Shown here piece by piece: positions 1 to 11,485 of a stretch of 64,000 nt of DNA. The DNA is from Ixodes scapularis. Taxonomy: Eukaryota > Arthropoda > Arachnida > Ixodida > Ixodidae. Below the pieces are notes generated by a model. That model made no database searches. It was not told where the DNA came from and saw only the letters and a program-made list of their open reading frames with translations. The stretch is taken from assembly GCF_016920785.2 (NCBI RefSeq), contig NW_024609928.1, positions 124,001 through 188,000 of the forward strand. Direction: 5' to 3'. Every line of letters begins with the position of its first letter. Positions within the stretch are counted from its first letter, which is position 1. The translations under genes were made by a program, and so were the position numbers.

Positions 1-132
1 ATTTGGCCGTTTCCCGTTTCGTCCTTCGTAATTCAACGCCCTTCATTTGAGCCCGTTCTCCTTTCGCGCTTCTCCCTTTGCCCTTCTCAAAACAAGCATT
101 CTCAAAAAGATCTTCTCGCTTTGAGCCGTTGC
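1..132 (+). repeat. Reference monomer, used for numbering positions 1-132
   Basis: This copy sets the numbering used in all entries. Landmarks: ATTTGGCCG at 1-9; TTCCCGTTTCG at 11-21; CTTCGTAATTC at 24-34; the variable triplet at 34-36 (CAA, CAC or CGA); TTGAGCCCG at 47-55; TTTCGCGC at 62-69; CTTTGCCC at 76-83; CAAAACAAGC at 88-97; a BglII/DpnII-type AGATCT at 108-113 in nearly every monomer; and TTGAGCCGTTGC at 121-132. Recurrent substitution sites in the array are 5, 7, 22, 35, 36, 39, 46, 68, 71, 75, 78, 115, 119 and 125. The stretches 47-67 and 79-110 carry few recurrent variants, though 93G recurs. Choosing ATTTGG as the start is arbitrary, because a tandem array has no natural first base. 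Confidence 0.95.
42..126 (+). repeat. Internal 14-bp sub-repeats within the monomer
   Basis: Six consecutive blocks tile positions 42-126: TTCATTTGAGCCCG at 42, TTCTCCTTTCGCGC at 56, TTCTCACTTTGCCC at 70, TTCTCAAAACAAGCA at 84 (15 bp), TTCTCAAAAAGATC at 99 and TTCTCGCTTTGAGC at 113. The blocks at 70 and 113 match at 11 of 14 bases. Upstream, TTC recurs every 7 bp at 11, 18, 25 and 32, so the older unit may be a heptamer pair. The same substructure lies in every monomer; this is the first copy. It indicates that the 132-bp monomer was built from a short minisatellite that later became the amplified unit (inference). Confidence 0.8.
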
Positions 133-1968
133 ATTTGGCCGTTTCCCGTTTCGTCCTTCGTAATTCACCGCCCTTCATTTGAGCCCGTTCTCCTTTCGCG
201 CTTCTCCCTTTGCCCTTCTCAAAACAAGCATTCTCAAAAAGATCTTCTCGCTTTGAGCCGTTGCATTTGGCCGTTTCCCGTTTCGTCCTTCGTAATTCAA
301 CGCCCTTCATTTGAGCCCGTTCTCCTTTCGCGCTTCTCACTTTGCCCTTCTCAAAACAAGCATTCTCAAAAAGATATTCTCGCTTTGAGCCGTTGCATTT
401 GGCCGTTTCCCGTTTCGCCCTTCGTAATTCACCGCCCTTCATTTGAGCCCGTTCTCCTTTCGCGCTTCTCCCTTTGCCCTTCTCAAAACAAGCATTCTCA
501 AAAAGATCTTCTCGCTTTGAGCCGTTGCATTTGGCCGTTTCCCGTTTCGTCCTTCGTAATTCACCGCCCTTCATTTGAGCCCGTTCTCCTTTCGCGCTTC
601 TCCCTTTGCCCTTCTCAAAACAAGCATTCTCAAAAAGATCTTCTCGCTTTGAGCCGTTGCATTTTGCCGTTTCCCGTTTCGTCCTTCGTAATTCAACGCC
701 CTTCATTTGAGCCCGTTCTCCTTTCGCGCTTCTCCCTTTGCCCTTCTCAAAACAAGCATTCTCAAAAAGATCTTCTCGCTTTGAGCCGTTGCATTTGGCC
801 GTTTCCCGTTTCGCCCTTCGTAATTCACCGCCCTTCATTTGAGCCCGTTCTCCTTTCGCGCTTCTCCCTTTGCCCTTCTCAAAACAAGCATTCTCAAAAA
901 GATCTTCTCGCTTTGAGCCGTTGCATTTGGCCGTTTCCCGTTTCGTCCTTCGTAATTCAACGCCCTTCATTTGAGCCCGTTCTCCTTTCGCGCTTCTCAC
1001 TTTGCCCTTCTCAAAACAAGCATTCTCAAAAAGATCTTCTCGCTTTGAGCCGTTGCATTTGGCCGTTTCCCGTTTCGTCCTTCGTAATTCACCGCCCTTC
1101 ATTTGAGCCCGTTCTCCTTTCGCGCTTCTCCCTTTGCCCTTCTCAAAACAAGCATTCTCAAAAAGATCTTCTCGCTTTGAGCCGTTGCATTTGGCCGTTT
1201 CCTGTTTCGTCCTTCGTAATTCACCGCCCTTCATTTGAGCCCGTTCTCCTTTCGCGCTTCTCCCTTTGCCCTTCTCAAAACAAGCATTCTCAAAAAGATC
1301 TTCTCGCTTTGAGCCGTTGCATTTGGCCGTTTCCCGTTTCGTCCTTCGTAATTCACCGCCCTTCATTTGAGCCCGTTCTCCTTTCGCGCTTCTCACTTTG
1401 CCCTTCTCAAAACAAGCATTCTCAAAAAGATCTTCTCGCTTTGAGCCGTTGCATTTGGCCGTTTCCCGTTTCGTCCTTCGTAATTCAACGCCCTTCATTT
1501 GAGCCCGTTCTCCTTTCGCGCTTCTCCCTTTGCCCTTCTCAAAACAAGCATTCTCAAAAAGATCTTCTCGCTTTGAGCCGTTGCATTTGGCCGTTTCCCG
1601 TTTCGTCCTTCGTAATTCAACGCCCTTCATTTGAGCCCGTTCTCCTTTCGCGCTTCTCCCTTTGCCCTTCTCAAAACAAGCATTCTCAAAAAGATCTTCT
1701 CGCTTTGAGCCGTTGCATTTGGCCGTTTCCCGTTTCGTCCTTCGTAATTCACCGCCCTTCATTTGAGCCCGTTCTCCTTTCGCGCTTCTCACTTTGCCCT
1801 TCTCAAAACAAGCATTCTCAAAAAGATCTTCTCGCTTTGAGCCGTTGCATTTGGCCGTTTCCCGTTTCGTCCTTCGTAATTCAACGCCCTTCATTTGAGC
1901 CCGTTCTCCTTTCGCGCTTCTCACTTTGCCCTTCTCAAAACAAGCATTCTCAAAAAGATCTTCTCGCT

Positions 1969-4212
1969 TTGAGCCGTTGCATTTGGCCGTTTCCCGTTTC
2001 GTCCTTCGTAATTCACCGCCCTTCATTTGAGCCCGTTCTCCTTTCGCGCTTCTCACTTTGCCCTTCTCAAAACAAGCATTCTCAAAAAGATCTTCTCGCT
2101 TTGAGCCGTTGCATTTGGCCGTTTCCCGTTTCGTCCTTCGTAATTCACCGCCCTTCATTTGAGCCCGTTCTCCTTTCGCGCTTCTCACTTTGCCCTTCTC
2201 AAAACAAGCATTCTCAAAAAGATCTTCTCGCTTTGAGCCGTTGCATTTGGCCGTTTCCCGTTTCGTCCTTCGTAATTCAACGCCCTTCATTTGAGCCCGT
2301 TCTCCTTTCGCGCTTCTCACTTTGCCCTTCTCAAAACAAGCATTCTCAAAAAGATCTTCTCGCTTTGAGCCGTTGCATTTGGCCGTTTCCCGTTTCGTCC
2401 TTCGTAATTCAACGCCCTTCATTTGAGCCCGTTCTCCTTTCGCGCTTCTCCCTTTGCCCTTCTCAAAACAAGCATTCTCAAAAAGATCTTCTCGCTTTGA
2501 GCCGTTGCATTTGGCCGTTTCCCGTTTCGTCCTTCGTAATTCACCGCCCTTCATTTGAGCCCGTTCTCCTTTCGCGCTTCTCACTTTGCCCTTCTCAAAA
2601 CAAGCATTCTCAAAAAGATCTTCTCGCTTTGAGCCGTTGCATTTGGCCGTTTCCCGTTTCGTCCTTCGTAATTCAACGCCCTTCATTTGAGCCCGTTCTC
2701 CTTTCGCGCTTCTCCCTTTGCCCTTCTCAAAACAAGCATTCTCAAAAAGATCTTCTCGCTTTGAGCCGTTGCATTTGGCCGTTTCCCGTTTCGTCCTTCG
2801 TAATTCACCGCCCTTCATTTGAGCCCGTTCTCCTTTCGCGCTTCTCACTTTGCCCTTCTCAAAACAAGCATTCTCAAAAAGATCTTCTCGCTTTGAGCCG
2901 TTGCATTTGGCCGTTTCCCGTTTCGCCCTTCGTAATTCACCGCCCTTCATTTGAGCCCGTTCTCCTTTCGCGCTTCTCCCTTTGCCCTTCTCAAAACAAG
3001 CATTCTCAAAAAGATCTTCTCGCTTTGAGCCGTTGCATTTGGCCGTTTCCCGTTTCGTCCTTCGTAATTCACCGCCCTTCATTTGAGCCCGTTCTCCTTT
3101 CGCGCTTCTCACTTTGCCCTTCTCAAAACAAGCATTCTCAAAAAGATCTTCTCGCTTTGAGCCGTTGCATTTGGCCGTTTCCCGTTTCGTCCTTCGTAAT
3201 TCACCGCCCTTCATTTGAGCCCGTTCTCCTTTCGCGCTTCTCACTTTGCCCTTCTCAAAACAAGCATTCTCAAAAAGATCTTCTCGCTTTGAGCCGTTGC
3301 ATTTGGCCGTTTCCCGTTTCGTCCTTCGTAATTCACCGCCCTTCATTTGAGCCCGTTCTCCTTTCGCGCTTCTCACTTTGCCCTTCTCAAAACAAGCATT
3401 CTCAAAAAGATCTTCTCGCTTTGAGCCGTTGCATTTGGCCGTTTCCCGTTTCGTCCTTCGTAATTCAACGCCCTTCATTTGAGCCCGTTCTCCTTTCGCG
3501 CTTCTCACTTTGCCCTTCTCAAAACAAGCATTCTCAAAAAGATCTTCTCGCTTTGAGCCGTTGCATTTGGCCGTTTCCCGTTTCGTCCTTCGTAATTCAA
3601 CGCCCTTCATTTGAGCCCGTTCTCCTTTCGCGCTTCTCCCTTTGCCCTTCTCAAAACAAGCATTCTCAAAAAGATCTTCTCGCTTTGAGCCGTTGCATTT
3701 GGCCGTTTCCCGTTTCGTCCTTCGTAATTCACCGCCCTTCATTTGAGCCCGTTCTCCTTTCGCGCTTCTCACTTTGCCCTTCTCAAAACAAGCATTCTCA
3801 AAAAGATCTTCTCGCTTTGAGCCGTTGCATTTGGCCGTTTCCCGTTTCGTCCTTCGTAATTCAACGCCCTTCATTTGAGCCCGTTCTCCTTTCGCGCTTC
3901 TCCCTTTGCCCTTCTCAAAACAAGCATTCTCAAAAAGATCTTCTCGCTTTGAGCCGTTGCATTTGGCCGTTTCCCGTTTCGTCCTTCGTAATTCACCGCC
4001 CTTCATTTGAGCCCGTTCTCCTTTCGCGCTTCTCACTTTGCCCTTCTCAAAACAAGCATTCTCAAAAAGATCTTCTCGCTTTGAGCCGTTGCATTTGGCC
4101 GTTTCCCGTTTCGCCCTTCGTAATTCACCGCCCTTCATTTGAGCCCGTTCTCCTTTCGCGCTTCTCCCTTTGCCCTTCTCAAAACAAGCATTCTCAAAAA
4201 GATCTTCTCGCT
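1969..4212 (+). repeat. Higher-order repeat with 9-monomer period (1188 bp)
   Basis: Eight consecutive monomers at 1969-3024 (variant order at site 36: C, C, A, A, C, A, C, C, the last with 22C) are matched by eight monomers at 3157-4212, including site 75. The spacing is nine monomers. The ninth monomer of the period does not match, so this is a partly decayed or partly replaced duplication. It overlaps the end of segmental copy A1, which shows that amplification events are nested. Confidence 0.75.
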
Positions 4213-4752
4213 TTGAGCCGTTGCATTTGGCCGTTTCCCGTTTCGTCCTTCGTAATTCACCGCCCTTCATTTGAGCCCGTTCTCCTTTCGCGCTTCTCCC
4301 TTTGCCCTTCTCAAAACAAGCATTCTCAAAAAGATCTTCTCGCTTTGAGCCGTTGCATTTTGCCGTTTCCCGTTTCGTCCTTCGTAATTCACCGCCCTTC
4401 ATTTGAGCCCGTTCTCCTTTCGCGCTTCTCCCTTTGCCCTTCTCAAAACAAGCATTCTCAAAAAGATCTTCTCGCTTTGAGCCGTTGCATTTGGCCGTTT
4501 CCCGTTTCGTCCTTCGTAATTCACCGCCCTTCATTTGAGCCCGTTCTCCTTTCGCGCTTCTCCCTTTGCCCTTCTCAAAACAAGCATTCTCAAAAAGATC
4601 TTCTCGCTTTGAGCCGTTGCATTTGGCCGTTTCCCGTTTCGTCCTTCGTAATTCAACGCCCTTCATTTGAGCCCGTTCTCCTTTCGCGCTTCTCACTTTG
4701 CCCTTCTCAAAACAAGCATTCTCAAAAAGATCTTCTCGCTTTGACCCGTTGC

Positions 4753-4885
4753 ATTTGGCCCTTTCCCGTTTCGTCCTTATTTAATTCAACGCCCTTCATT
4801 TGAGCCCGTTCTCCTTTCGCGCTTCTCACTTGGCCCTTCTCAAAACAAGCATTCTCAAAAAGATCTTCTCGCTTTGAGCCGTTGC
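4753..4885 (+). repeat. 133-bp aberrant monomer with +1 insertion
   Basis: The segment normally reading CTTCGTAATTC reads CTTATTTAATTC, one base longer and with local substitutions. The same monomer also has GGCCCTTTCCC instead of GGCCGTTTCCC, an isolated 125C (TTGACCCG) just upstream, and CACTTGGCCC instead of CACTTTGCCC. The CACTTGGCCC variant is shared with the next monomer (4963-4973 area), which is otherwise ordinary, so the pair looks like a local duplication or conversion tract. The insertion shifts the reading frame of the + strand and introduces a stop near 4801, the clearest evidence that no reading frame is maintained here. Confidence 0.93.
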
Positions 4886-5137
4886 ATTTTGCCGTTTCCC
4901 GTTTCGTCCTTCGTAATTCAACGCCCTTCATTTGAGCCCGTTCTCCTTTCGCGCTTCTCACTTGGCCCTTCTCAAAACAAGCATTCTCAAAAAGATCTTC
5001 TCGCTTTGAGCCGTTGCATTTGGCCGTTTCCCGTTTCGCCCTTCGTAATTCACCGCCCTTCATTTGAGCCCGTTCTCCTTTCGCGCTTCTCCCTTTGCCC
5101 TTCTCAAAACAAGCATTCTCAAAAAGATCTTCTCGCT

Positions 5138-6457
5138 TTGAGCCGTTGCATTTGGCCGTTTCCCGTTTCGTCCTTCGTAATTCAACGCCCTTCATTTGAG
5201 CCCGTTCTCCTTTCGCGCTTCTCACTTTGCCCTTCTCAAAACAAGCATTCTCAAAAAGATATTCTCGCTTTGAGCCGTTGCATTTGGCCGTTTCCCGTTT
5301 CGCCCTTCGTAATTCACCGCCCTTCATTTGAGCCCGTTCTCCTTTCGCGCTTCTCCCTTTGCCCTTCTCAAAACAAGCATTCTCAAAAAGATCTTCTCGC
5401 TTTGAGCCGTTGCATTTGGCCGTTTCCCGTTTCGTCCTTCGTAATTCACCGCCCTTCATTTGAGCCCGTTCTCCTTTCGCGCTTCTCCCTTTGCCCTTCT
5501 CAAAACAAGCATTCTCAAAAAGATCTTCTCGCTTTGAGCCGTTGCATTTTGCCGTTTCCCGTTTCGTCCTTCGTAATTCAACGCCCTTCATTTGAGCCCG
5601 TTCTCCTTTCGCGCTTCTCCCTTTGCCCTTCTCAAAACAAGCATTCTCAAAAAGATCTTCTCGCTTTGAGCCGTTGCATTTGGCCGTTTCCCGTTTCGCC
5701 CTTCGTAATTCACCGCCCTTCATTTGAGCCCGTTCTCCTTTCGCGCTTCTCCCTTTGCCCTTCTCAAAACAAGCATTCTCAAAAAGATCTTCTCGCTTTG
5801 AGCCGTTGCATTTGGCCGTTTCCCGTTTCGTCCTTCGTAATTCAACGCCCTTCATTTGAGCCCGTTCTCCTTTCGCGCTTCTCACTTTGCCCTTCTCAAA
5901 ACAAGCATTCTCAAAAAGATCTTCTCGCTTTGAGCCGTTGCATTTGGCCGTTTCCCGTTTCGTCCTTCGTAATTCACCGCCCTTCATTTGAGCCCGTTCT
6001 CCTTTCGCGCTTCTCCCTTTGCCCTTCTCAAAACAAGCATTCTCAAAAAGATCTTCTCGCTTTGAGCCGTTGCATTTGGCCGTTTCCTGTTTCGTCCTTC
6101 GTAATTCACCGCCCTTCATTTGAGCCCGTTCTCCTTTCGCGCTTCTCCCTTTGCCCTTCTCAAAACAAGCATTCTCAAAAAGATCTTCTCGCTTTGAGCC
6201 GTTGCATTTGGCCGTTTCCCGTTTCGTCCTTCGTAATTCACCGCCCTTCATTTGAGCCCGTTCTCCTTTCGCGCTTCTCACTTTGCCCTTCTCAAAACAA
6301 GCATTCTCAAAAAGATCTTCTCGCTTTGAGCCGTTGCATTTGGCCGTTTCCCGTTTCGTCCTTCGTAATTCAACGCCCTTCATTTGAGCCCGTTCTCCTT
6401 TCGCGCTTCTCCCTTTGCCCTTCTCAAAACAAGCATTCTCAAAAAGATCTTCTCGCT
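5138..6457 (+). repeat. Segmental copy A2 (10 monomers, 11-monomer step to next copy)
   Basis: Ten monomers repeat the variant order of 253-1572 and of 6590-7909. The step to the next copy is 1452 bp (11 monomers), confirmed by two rare markers: GATATTCTC (376, 5261, 6713) and CCTGTTT (1203, 6088, 7540). The eleventh monomer differs between copies. With copies A1 and A3 this makes three related blocks in the first 9.3 kb. Confidence 0.85.
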
Positions 6458-9229
6458 TTGAGCCGTTGCATTTGGCCGTTTCCCGTTTCGTCCTTCGTAA
6501 TTCACCGCCCTTCATTTGAGCCCGTTCTCCTTTCGCGCTTCTCCCTTTGCCCTTCTCAAAACAAGCATTCTCAAAAAGATCTTCTCGCTTTGAGCCGTTG
6601 CATTTGGCCGTTTCCCGTTTCGTCCTTCGTAATTCAACGCCCTTCATTTGAGCCCGTTCTCCTTTCGCGCTTCTCACTTTGCCCTTCTCAAAACAAGCAT
6701 TCTCAAAAAGATATTCTCGCTTTGAGCCGTTGCATTTGGCCGTTTCCCGTTTCGCCCTTCGTAATTCACCGCCCTTCATTTGAGCCCGTTCTCCTTTCGC
6801 GCTTCTCCCTTTGCCCTTCTCAAAACAAGCATTCTCAAAAAGATCTTCTCGCTTTGAGCCGTTGCATTTGGCCGTTTCCCGTTTCGTCCTTCGTAATTCA
6901 CCGCCCTTCATTTGAGCCCGTTCTCCTTTCGCGCTTCTCCCTTTGCCCTTCTCAAAACAAGCATTCTCAAAAAGATCTTCTCGCTTTGAGCCGTTGCATT
7001 TTGCCGTTTCCCGTTTCGTCCTTCGTAATTCAACGCCCTTCATTTGAGCCCGTTCTCCTTTCGCGCTTCTCCCTTTGCCCTTCTCAAAACAAGCATTCTC
7101 AAAAAGATCTTCTCGCTTTGAGCCGTTGCATTTGGCCGTTTCCCGTTTCGCCCTTCGTAATTCACCGCCCTTCATTTGAGCCCGTTCTCCTTTCGCGCTT
7201 CTCCCTTTGCCCTTCTCAAAACAAGCATTCTCAAAAAGATCTTCTCGCTTTGAGCCGTTGCATTTGGCCGTTTCCCGTTTCGTCCTTCGTAATTCAACGC
7301 CCTTCATTTGAGCCCGTTCTCCTTTCGCGCTTCTCACTTTGCCCTTCTCAAAACAAGCATTCTCAAAAAGATCTTCTCGCTTTGAGCCGTTGCATTTGGC
7401 CGTTTCCCGTTTCGTCCTTCGTAATTCACCGCCCTTCATTTGAGCCCGTTCTCCTTTCGCGCTTCTCCCTTTGCCCTTCTCAAAACAAGCATTCTCAAAA
7501 AGATCTTCTCGCTTTGAGCCGTTGCATTTGGCCGTTTCCTGTTTCGTCCTTCGTAATTCACCGCCCTTCATTTGAGCCCGTTCTCCTTTCGCGCTTCTCC
7601 CTTTGCCCTTCTCAAAACAAGCATTCTCAAAAAGATCTTCTCGCTTTGAGCCGTTGCATTTGGCCGTTTCCCGTTTCGTCCTTCGTAATTCACCGCCCTT
7701 CATTTGAGCCCGTTCTCCTTTCGCGCTTCTCACTTTGCCCTTCTCAAAACAAGCATTCTCAAAAAGATCTTCTCGCTTTGAGCCGTTGCATTTGGCCGTT
7801 TCCCGTTTCGTCCTTCGTAATTCAACGCCCTTCATTTGAGCCCGTTCTCCTTTCGCGCTTCTCCCTTTGCCCTTCTCAAAACAAGCATTCTCAAAAAGAT
7901 CTTCTCGCTTTGAGCCGTTGCATTTGGCCGTTTCCCGTTTCGTCCTTCGTAATTCAACGCCCTTCATTTGAGCCCGTTCTCCTTTCGCGCTTCTCCCTTT
8001 GCCCTTCTCAAAACAAGCATTCTCAAAAAGATCTTCTCGCTTTGAGCCGTTGCATTTGGCCGTTTCCCGTTTCGTCCTTCGTAATTCACCGCCCTTCATT
8101 TGAGCCCGTTCTCCTTTCGCGCTTCTCACTTTGCCCTTCTCAAAACAAGCATTCTCAAAAAGATCTTCTCGCTTTGAGCCGTTGCATTTGGCCGTTTCCC
8201 GTTTCGTCCTTCGTAATTCAACGCCCTTCATTTGAGCCCGTTCTCCTTTCGCGCTTCTCACTTTGCCCTTCTCAAAACAAGCATTCTCAAAAAGATCTTC
8301 TCGCTTTGAGCCGTTGCATTTGGCCGTTTCCCGTTTCGTCCTTCGTAATTCACCGCCCTTCATTTGAGCCCGTTCTCCTTTCGCGCTTCTCACTTTGCCC
8401 TTCTCAAAACAAGCATTCTCAAAAAGATCTTCTCGCTTTGAGCCGTTGCATTTGGCCGTTTCCCGTTTCGTCCTTCGTAATTCACCGCCCTTCATTTGAG
8501 CCCGTTCTCCTTTCGCGCTTCTCACTTTGCCCTTCTCAAAACAAGCATTCTCAAAAAGATCTTCTCGCTTTGAGCCGTTGCATTTGGCCGTTTCCCGTTT
8601 CGTCCTTCGTAATTCAACGCCCTTCATTTGAGCCCGTTCTCCTTTCGCGCTTCTCACTTTGCCCTTCTCAAAACAAGCATTCTCAAAAAGATCTTCTCGC
8701 TTTGAGCCGTTGCATTTGGCCGTTTCCCGTTTCGTCCTTCGTAATTCAACGCCCTTCATTTGAGCCCGTTCTCCTTTCGCGCTTCTCCCTTTGCCCTTCT
8801 CAAAACAAGCATTCTCAAAAAGATCTTCTCGCTTTGAGCCGTTGCATTTGGCCGTTTCCCGTTTCGTCCTTCGTAATTCACCGCCCTTCATTTGAGCCCG
8901 TTCTCCTTTCGCGCTTCTCACTTTGCCCTTCTCAAAACAAGCATTCTCAAAAAGATCTTCTCGCTTTGAGCCGTTGCATTTGGCCGTTTCCCGTTTCGTC
9001 CTTCGTAATTCAACGCCCTTCATTTGAGCCCGTTCTCCTTTCGCGCTTCTCCCTTTGCCCTTCTCAAAACAAGCATTCTCAAAAAGATCTTCTCGCTTTG
9101 AGCCGTTGCATTTGGCCGTTTCCCGTTTCGTCCTTCGTAATTCACCGCCCTTCATTTGAGCCCGTTCTCCTTTCGCGCTTCTCACTTTGCCCTTCTCAAA
9201 ACAAGCATTCTCAAAAAGATCTTCTCGCT
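6338..9229 (+). repeat. Segmental copy A3 (22 monomers)
   Basis: Monomer-by-monomer copy of 1-2892 at the diagnostic sites I compared, including the 5T monomer, both 22C monomers and the CCTGTTT marker at 7540. It follows copy A2 after a single non-matching monomer. The CCTGTTT marker appears once more at 9520, 15 monomers further on, in a different neighbour context, so that variant has also moved separately. Confidence 0.85.
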
Positions 9230-10561
9230 TTGAGCCGTTGCATTTGGCCGTTTCCCGTTTCGTCCTTCGTAATTCACCGCCCTTCATTTGAGCCCGTTCT
9301 CCTTTCGCGCTTCTCACTTTGCCCTTCTCAAAACAAGCATTCTCAAAAAGATCTTCTCGCTTTGAGCCGTTGCATTTGGCCGTTTCCCGTTTCGTCCTTC
9401 GTAATTCACCGCCCTTCATTTGAGCCCGTTCTCCTTTCGCGCTTCTCACTTTGCCCTTCTCAAAACAAGCATTCTCAAAAAGATCTTCTCGCTTTGAGCC
9501 GTTGCATTTGGCCGTTTCCTGTTTCGTCCTTCGTAATTCACCGCCCTTCATTTGAGCCCGTTCTCCTTTCGCGCTTCTCCCTTTGCCCTTCTCAAAACAA
9601 GCATTCTCAAAAAGATCTTCTCGCTTTGAGCCGTTGCATTTGGCCGTTTCCCGTTTCGTCCTTCGTAATTCAACGCCCTTCATTTGAGCCCGTTCTCCTT
9701 TCGCGCTTCTCCCTTTGCCCTTCTCAAAACAAGCATTCTCAAAAAGATCTTCTCGCTTTGAGCCGTTGCATTTGGCCGTTTCCCGTTTCGTCCTTCGTAA
9801 TTCACCGCCCTTCATTTGAGCCCGTTCTCCTTTCGCGCTTCTCACTTTGCCCTTCTCAAAACAAGCATTCTCAAAAAGATCTTCTCGCTTTGAGCCGTTG
9901 CATTTGGCCGTTTCCCGTTTCGTCCTCCGTAATTCACCGCCCTTCATTTGAGCCCGTTCTCCTTTCGCGCTTCTCCCTTTGCCCTTCTCAAAACAAGCAT
10001 TCTCAAAAAGATCTTCTCGCTTTGAGCCGTTGCATTTGGCCGTTTCCCGTTTCGTCCTTCGTAATTCACCGCCCTTCATTTGAGCCCGTTCTCCTTTCGC
10101 GCTTCTCACTTTGCCCTTCTCAAAACAAGCATTCTCAAAAAGATCTTCTCGCTTTGAGCCGTTGCATTTGGCCGTTTCCCGTTTCGTCCTTCGTAATTCA
10201 CCGCCCTTCATTTGAGCCCGTTCTCCTTTCGCGCTTCTCACTTTGCCCTTCTCAAAACAAGCATTCTCAAAAAGATCTTCTCGCTTTGAGCCGTTGCATT
10301 TGGCCGTTTCCCGTTTCGTCCTTCGTAATTCACCGCCCTTCATTTGAGCCCGTTCTCCTTTCGCGCTTCTCCCTTTGCCCTTCTCAAAACAAGCATTCTC
10401 AAAAAGATCTTCTCGCTTTGAGCCGTTGCATTTGGCCGTTTCCCGTTTCGTCCTTCGTAATTCAACGCCCTTCATTTGAGCCCGTTCTCCTTTCGCGCTT
10501 CTCCCTTTGCCCTTCTCAAAACAAGCATTCTCAAAAAGATCTTCTCGCTTTGAGCCGTTGC

Positions 10562-11485
10562 ATTTGGCCGTTTCCCGTTTCGTCCTTCGTAATTCACCGC
10601 CCTTCATTTGAGCCCGTTCTCCTTTCGCGCTTCTCCCTTTGCCCTTCTCAAAACAAGCATTCTCAAAAAGATCTTCTCGCTTTGAGCCGTTGCATTTGGC
10701 CGTTTCCCGTTTCGTCCTTCGTAATTCACCGCCCTTCATTTGAGCCCGTTCTCCTTTCGCGCTTCTCCCTTTGCCCTTCTCAAAACAAGCATTCTCAAAA
10801 AGATCTTCTCGCTTTGAGCCGTTGCATTTGGCCGTTTCCCGTTTCGTCCTTCGTAATTCACCGCCCTTCATTTGAGCCCGTTCTCCTTTCGCGCTTCTCC
10901 CTTTGCCCTTCTCAAAACAAGCATTCTCAAAAAGATCTTCTCGCTTTGAGCCGTTGCATTTGGCCGTTTCCCGTTTCGTCCTTCGTAATTCACCGCCCTT
11001 CATTTGAGCCCGTTCTCCTTTCGCGCTTCTCCCTTTGCCCTTCTCAAAACAAGCATTCTCAAAAAGATCTTCTCGCTTTGAGCCGTTGCATTTGGCCGTT
11101 TCCCGTTTCGTCCTTCGTAATTCACCGCCCTTCATTTGAGCCCGTTCTCCTTTCGCGCTTCTCCCTTTGCCCTTCTCAAAACAAGCATTCTCAAAAAGAT
11201 CTTCTCGCTTTGAGCCGTTGCATTTGGCCGTTTCCCGTTTCGTCCTTCGTAATTCACCGCCCTTCATTTGAGCCCGTTCTCCTTTCGCGCTTCTCCCTTT
11301 GCCCTTCTCAAAACAAGCATTCTCAAAAAGATCTTCTCGCTTTGAGCCGTTGCATTTGGCCGTTTCCCGTTTCGTCCTTCGTAATTCACCGCCCTTCATT
11401 TGAGCCCGTTCTCCTTTCGCGCTTCTCCCTTTGCCCTTCTCAAAACAAGCATTCTCAAAAAGATCTTCTCGCTTTGAGCCGTTGC
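10562..11485 (+). repeat. Run of seven indistinguishable monomers
   Basis: Seven consecutive monomers all carry 36C with 75C (CACCG and CTCCC) and no other variant that I could see. It is a small, recently homogenised patch inside a region where monomer types otherwise alternate. Confidence 0.75.

Larger units (their letters stand above)
1..2892 (+). repeat. Segmental copy A1 (22 monomers, left end cut by the window)
   Basis: The order of diagnostic variants here (36A/36C, 75C/75A, 22C, 5T, the 112A marker GATATTCTC at 376, and the CCTGTTT variant at 1203) is repeated monomer by monomer at 6338-9229. The offset is 6337 bp, which is 48 monomers plus the extra base of the 133-bp monomer at 4753. 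The match continues to the left edge of the window, so the true segment may be longer. Agreement ends where the monomer at 2893 has CGCCCTT and CTCCC while its counterpart at 9230 does not. Confidence 0.85.

Noticed and set aside
10..30. CENP-B box
   Set aside because: The - strand carries AAACGGGA, like the right half of the box, in most monomers, but the essential TTCG at the required distance is missing (about 10 of 16 positions match), so binding is not supported.
56..65. Triplex/H-DNA-forming pyrimidine tract
   Set aside because: Despite the strand bias, the longest pure pyrimidine run is about 10 bases and is not a mirror repeat; too short for a convincing call.
88..108. Phased A-tracts causing DNA curvature
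   Set aside because: The two A-tracts (A4 and A5) lie about 15 bp apart, which is out of helical phase, and there are only two per monomer.
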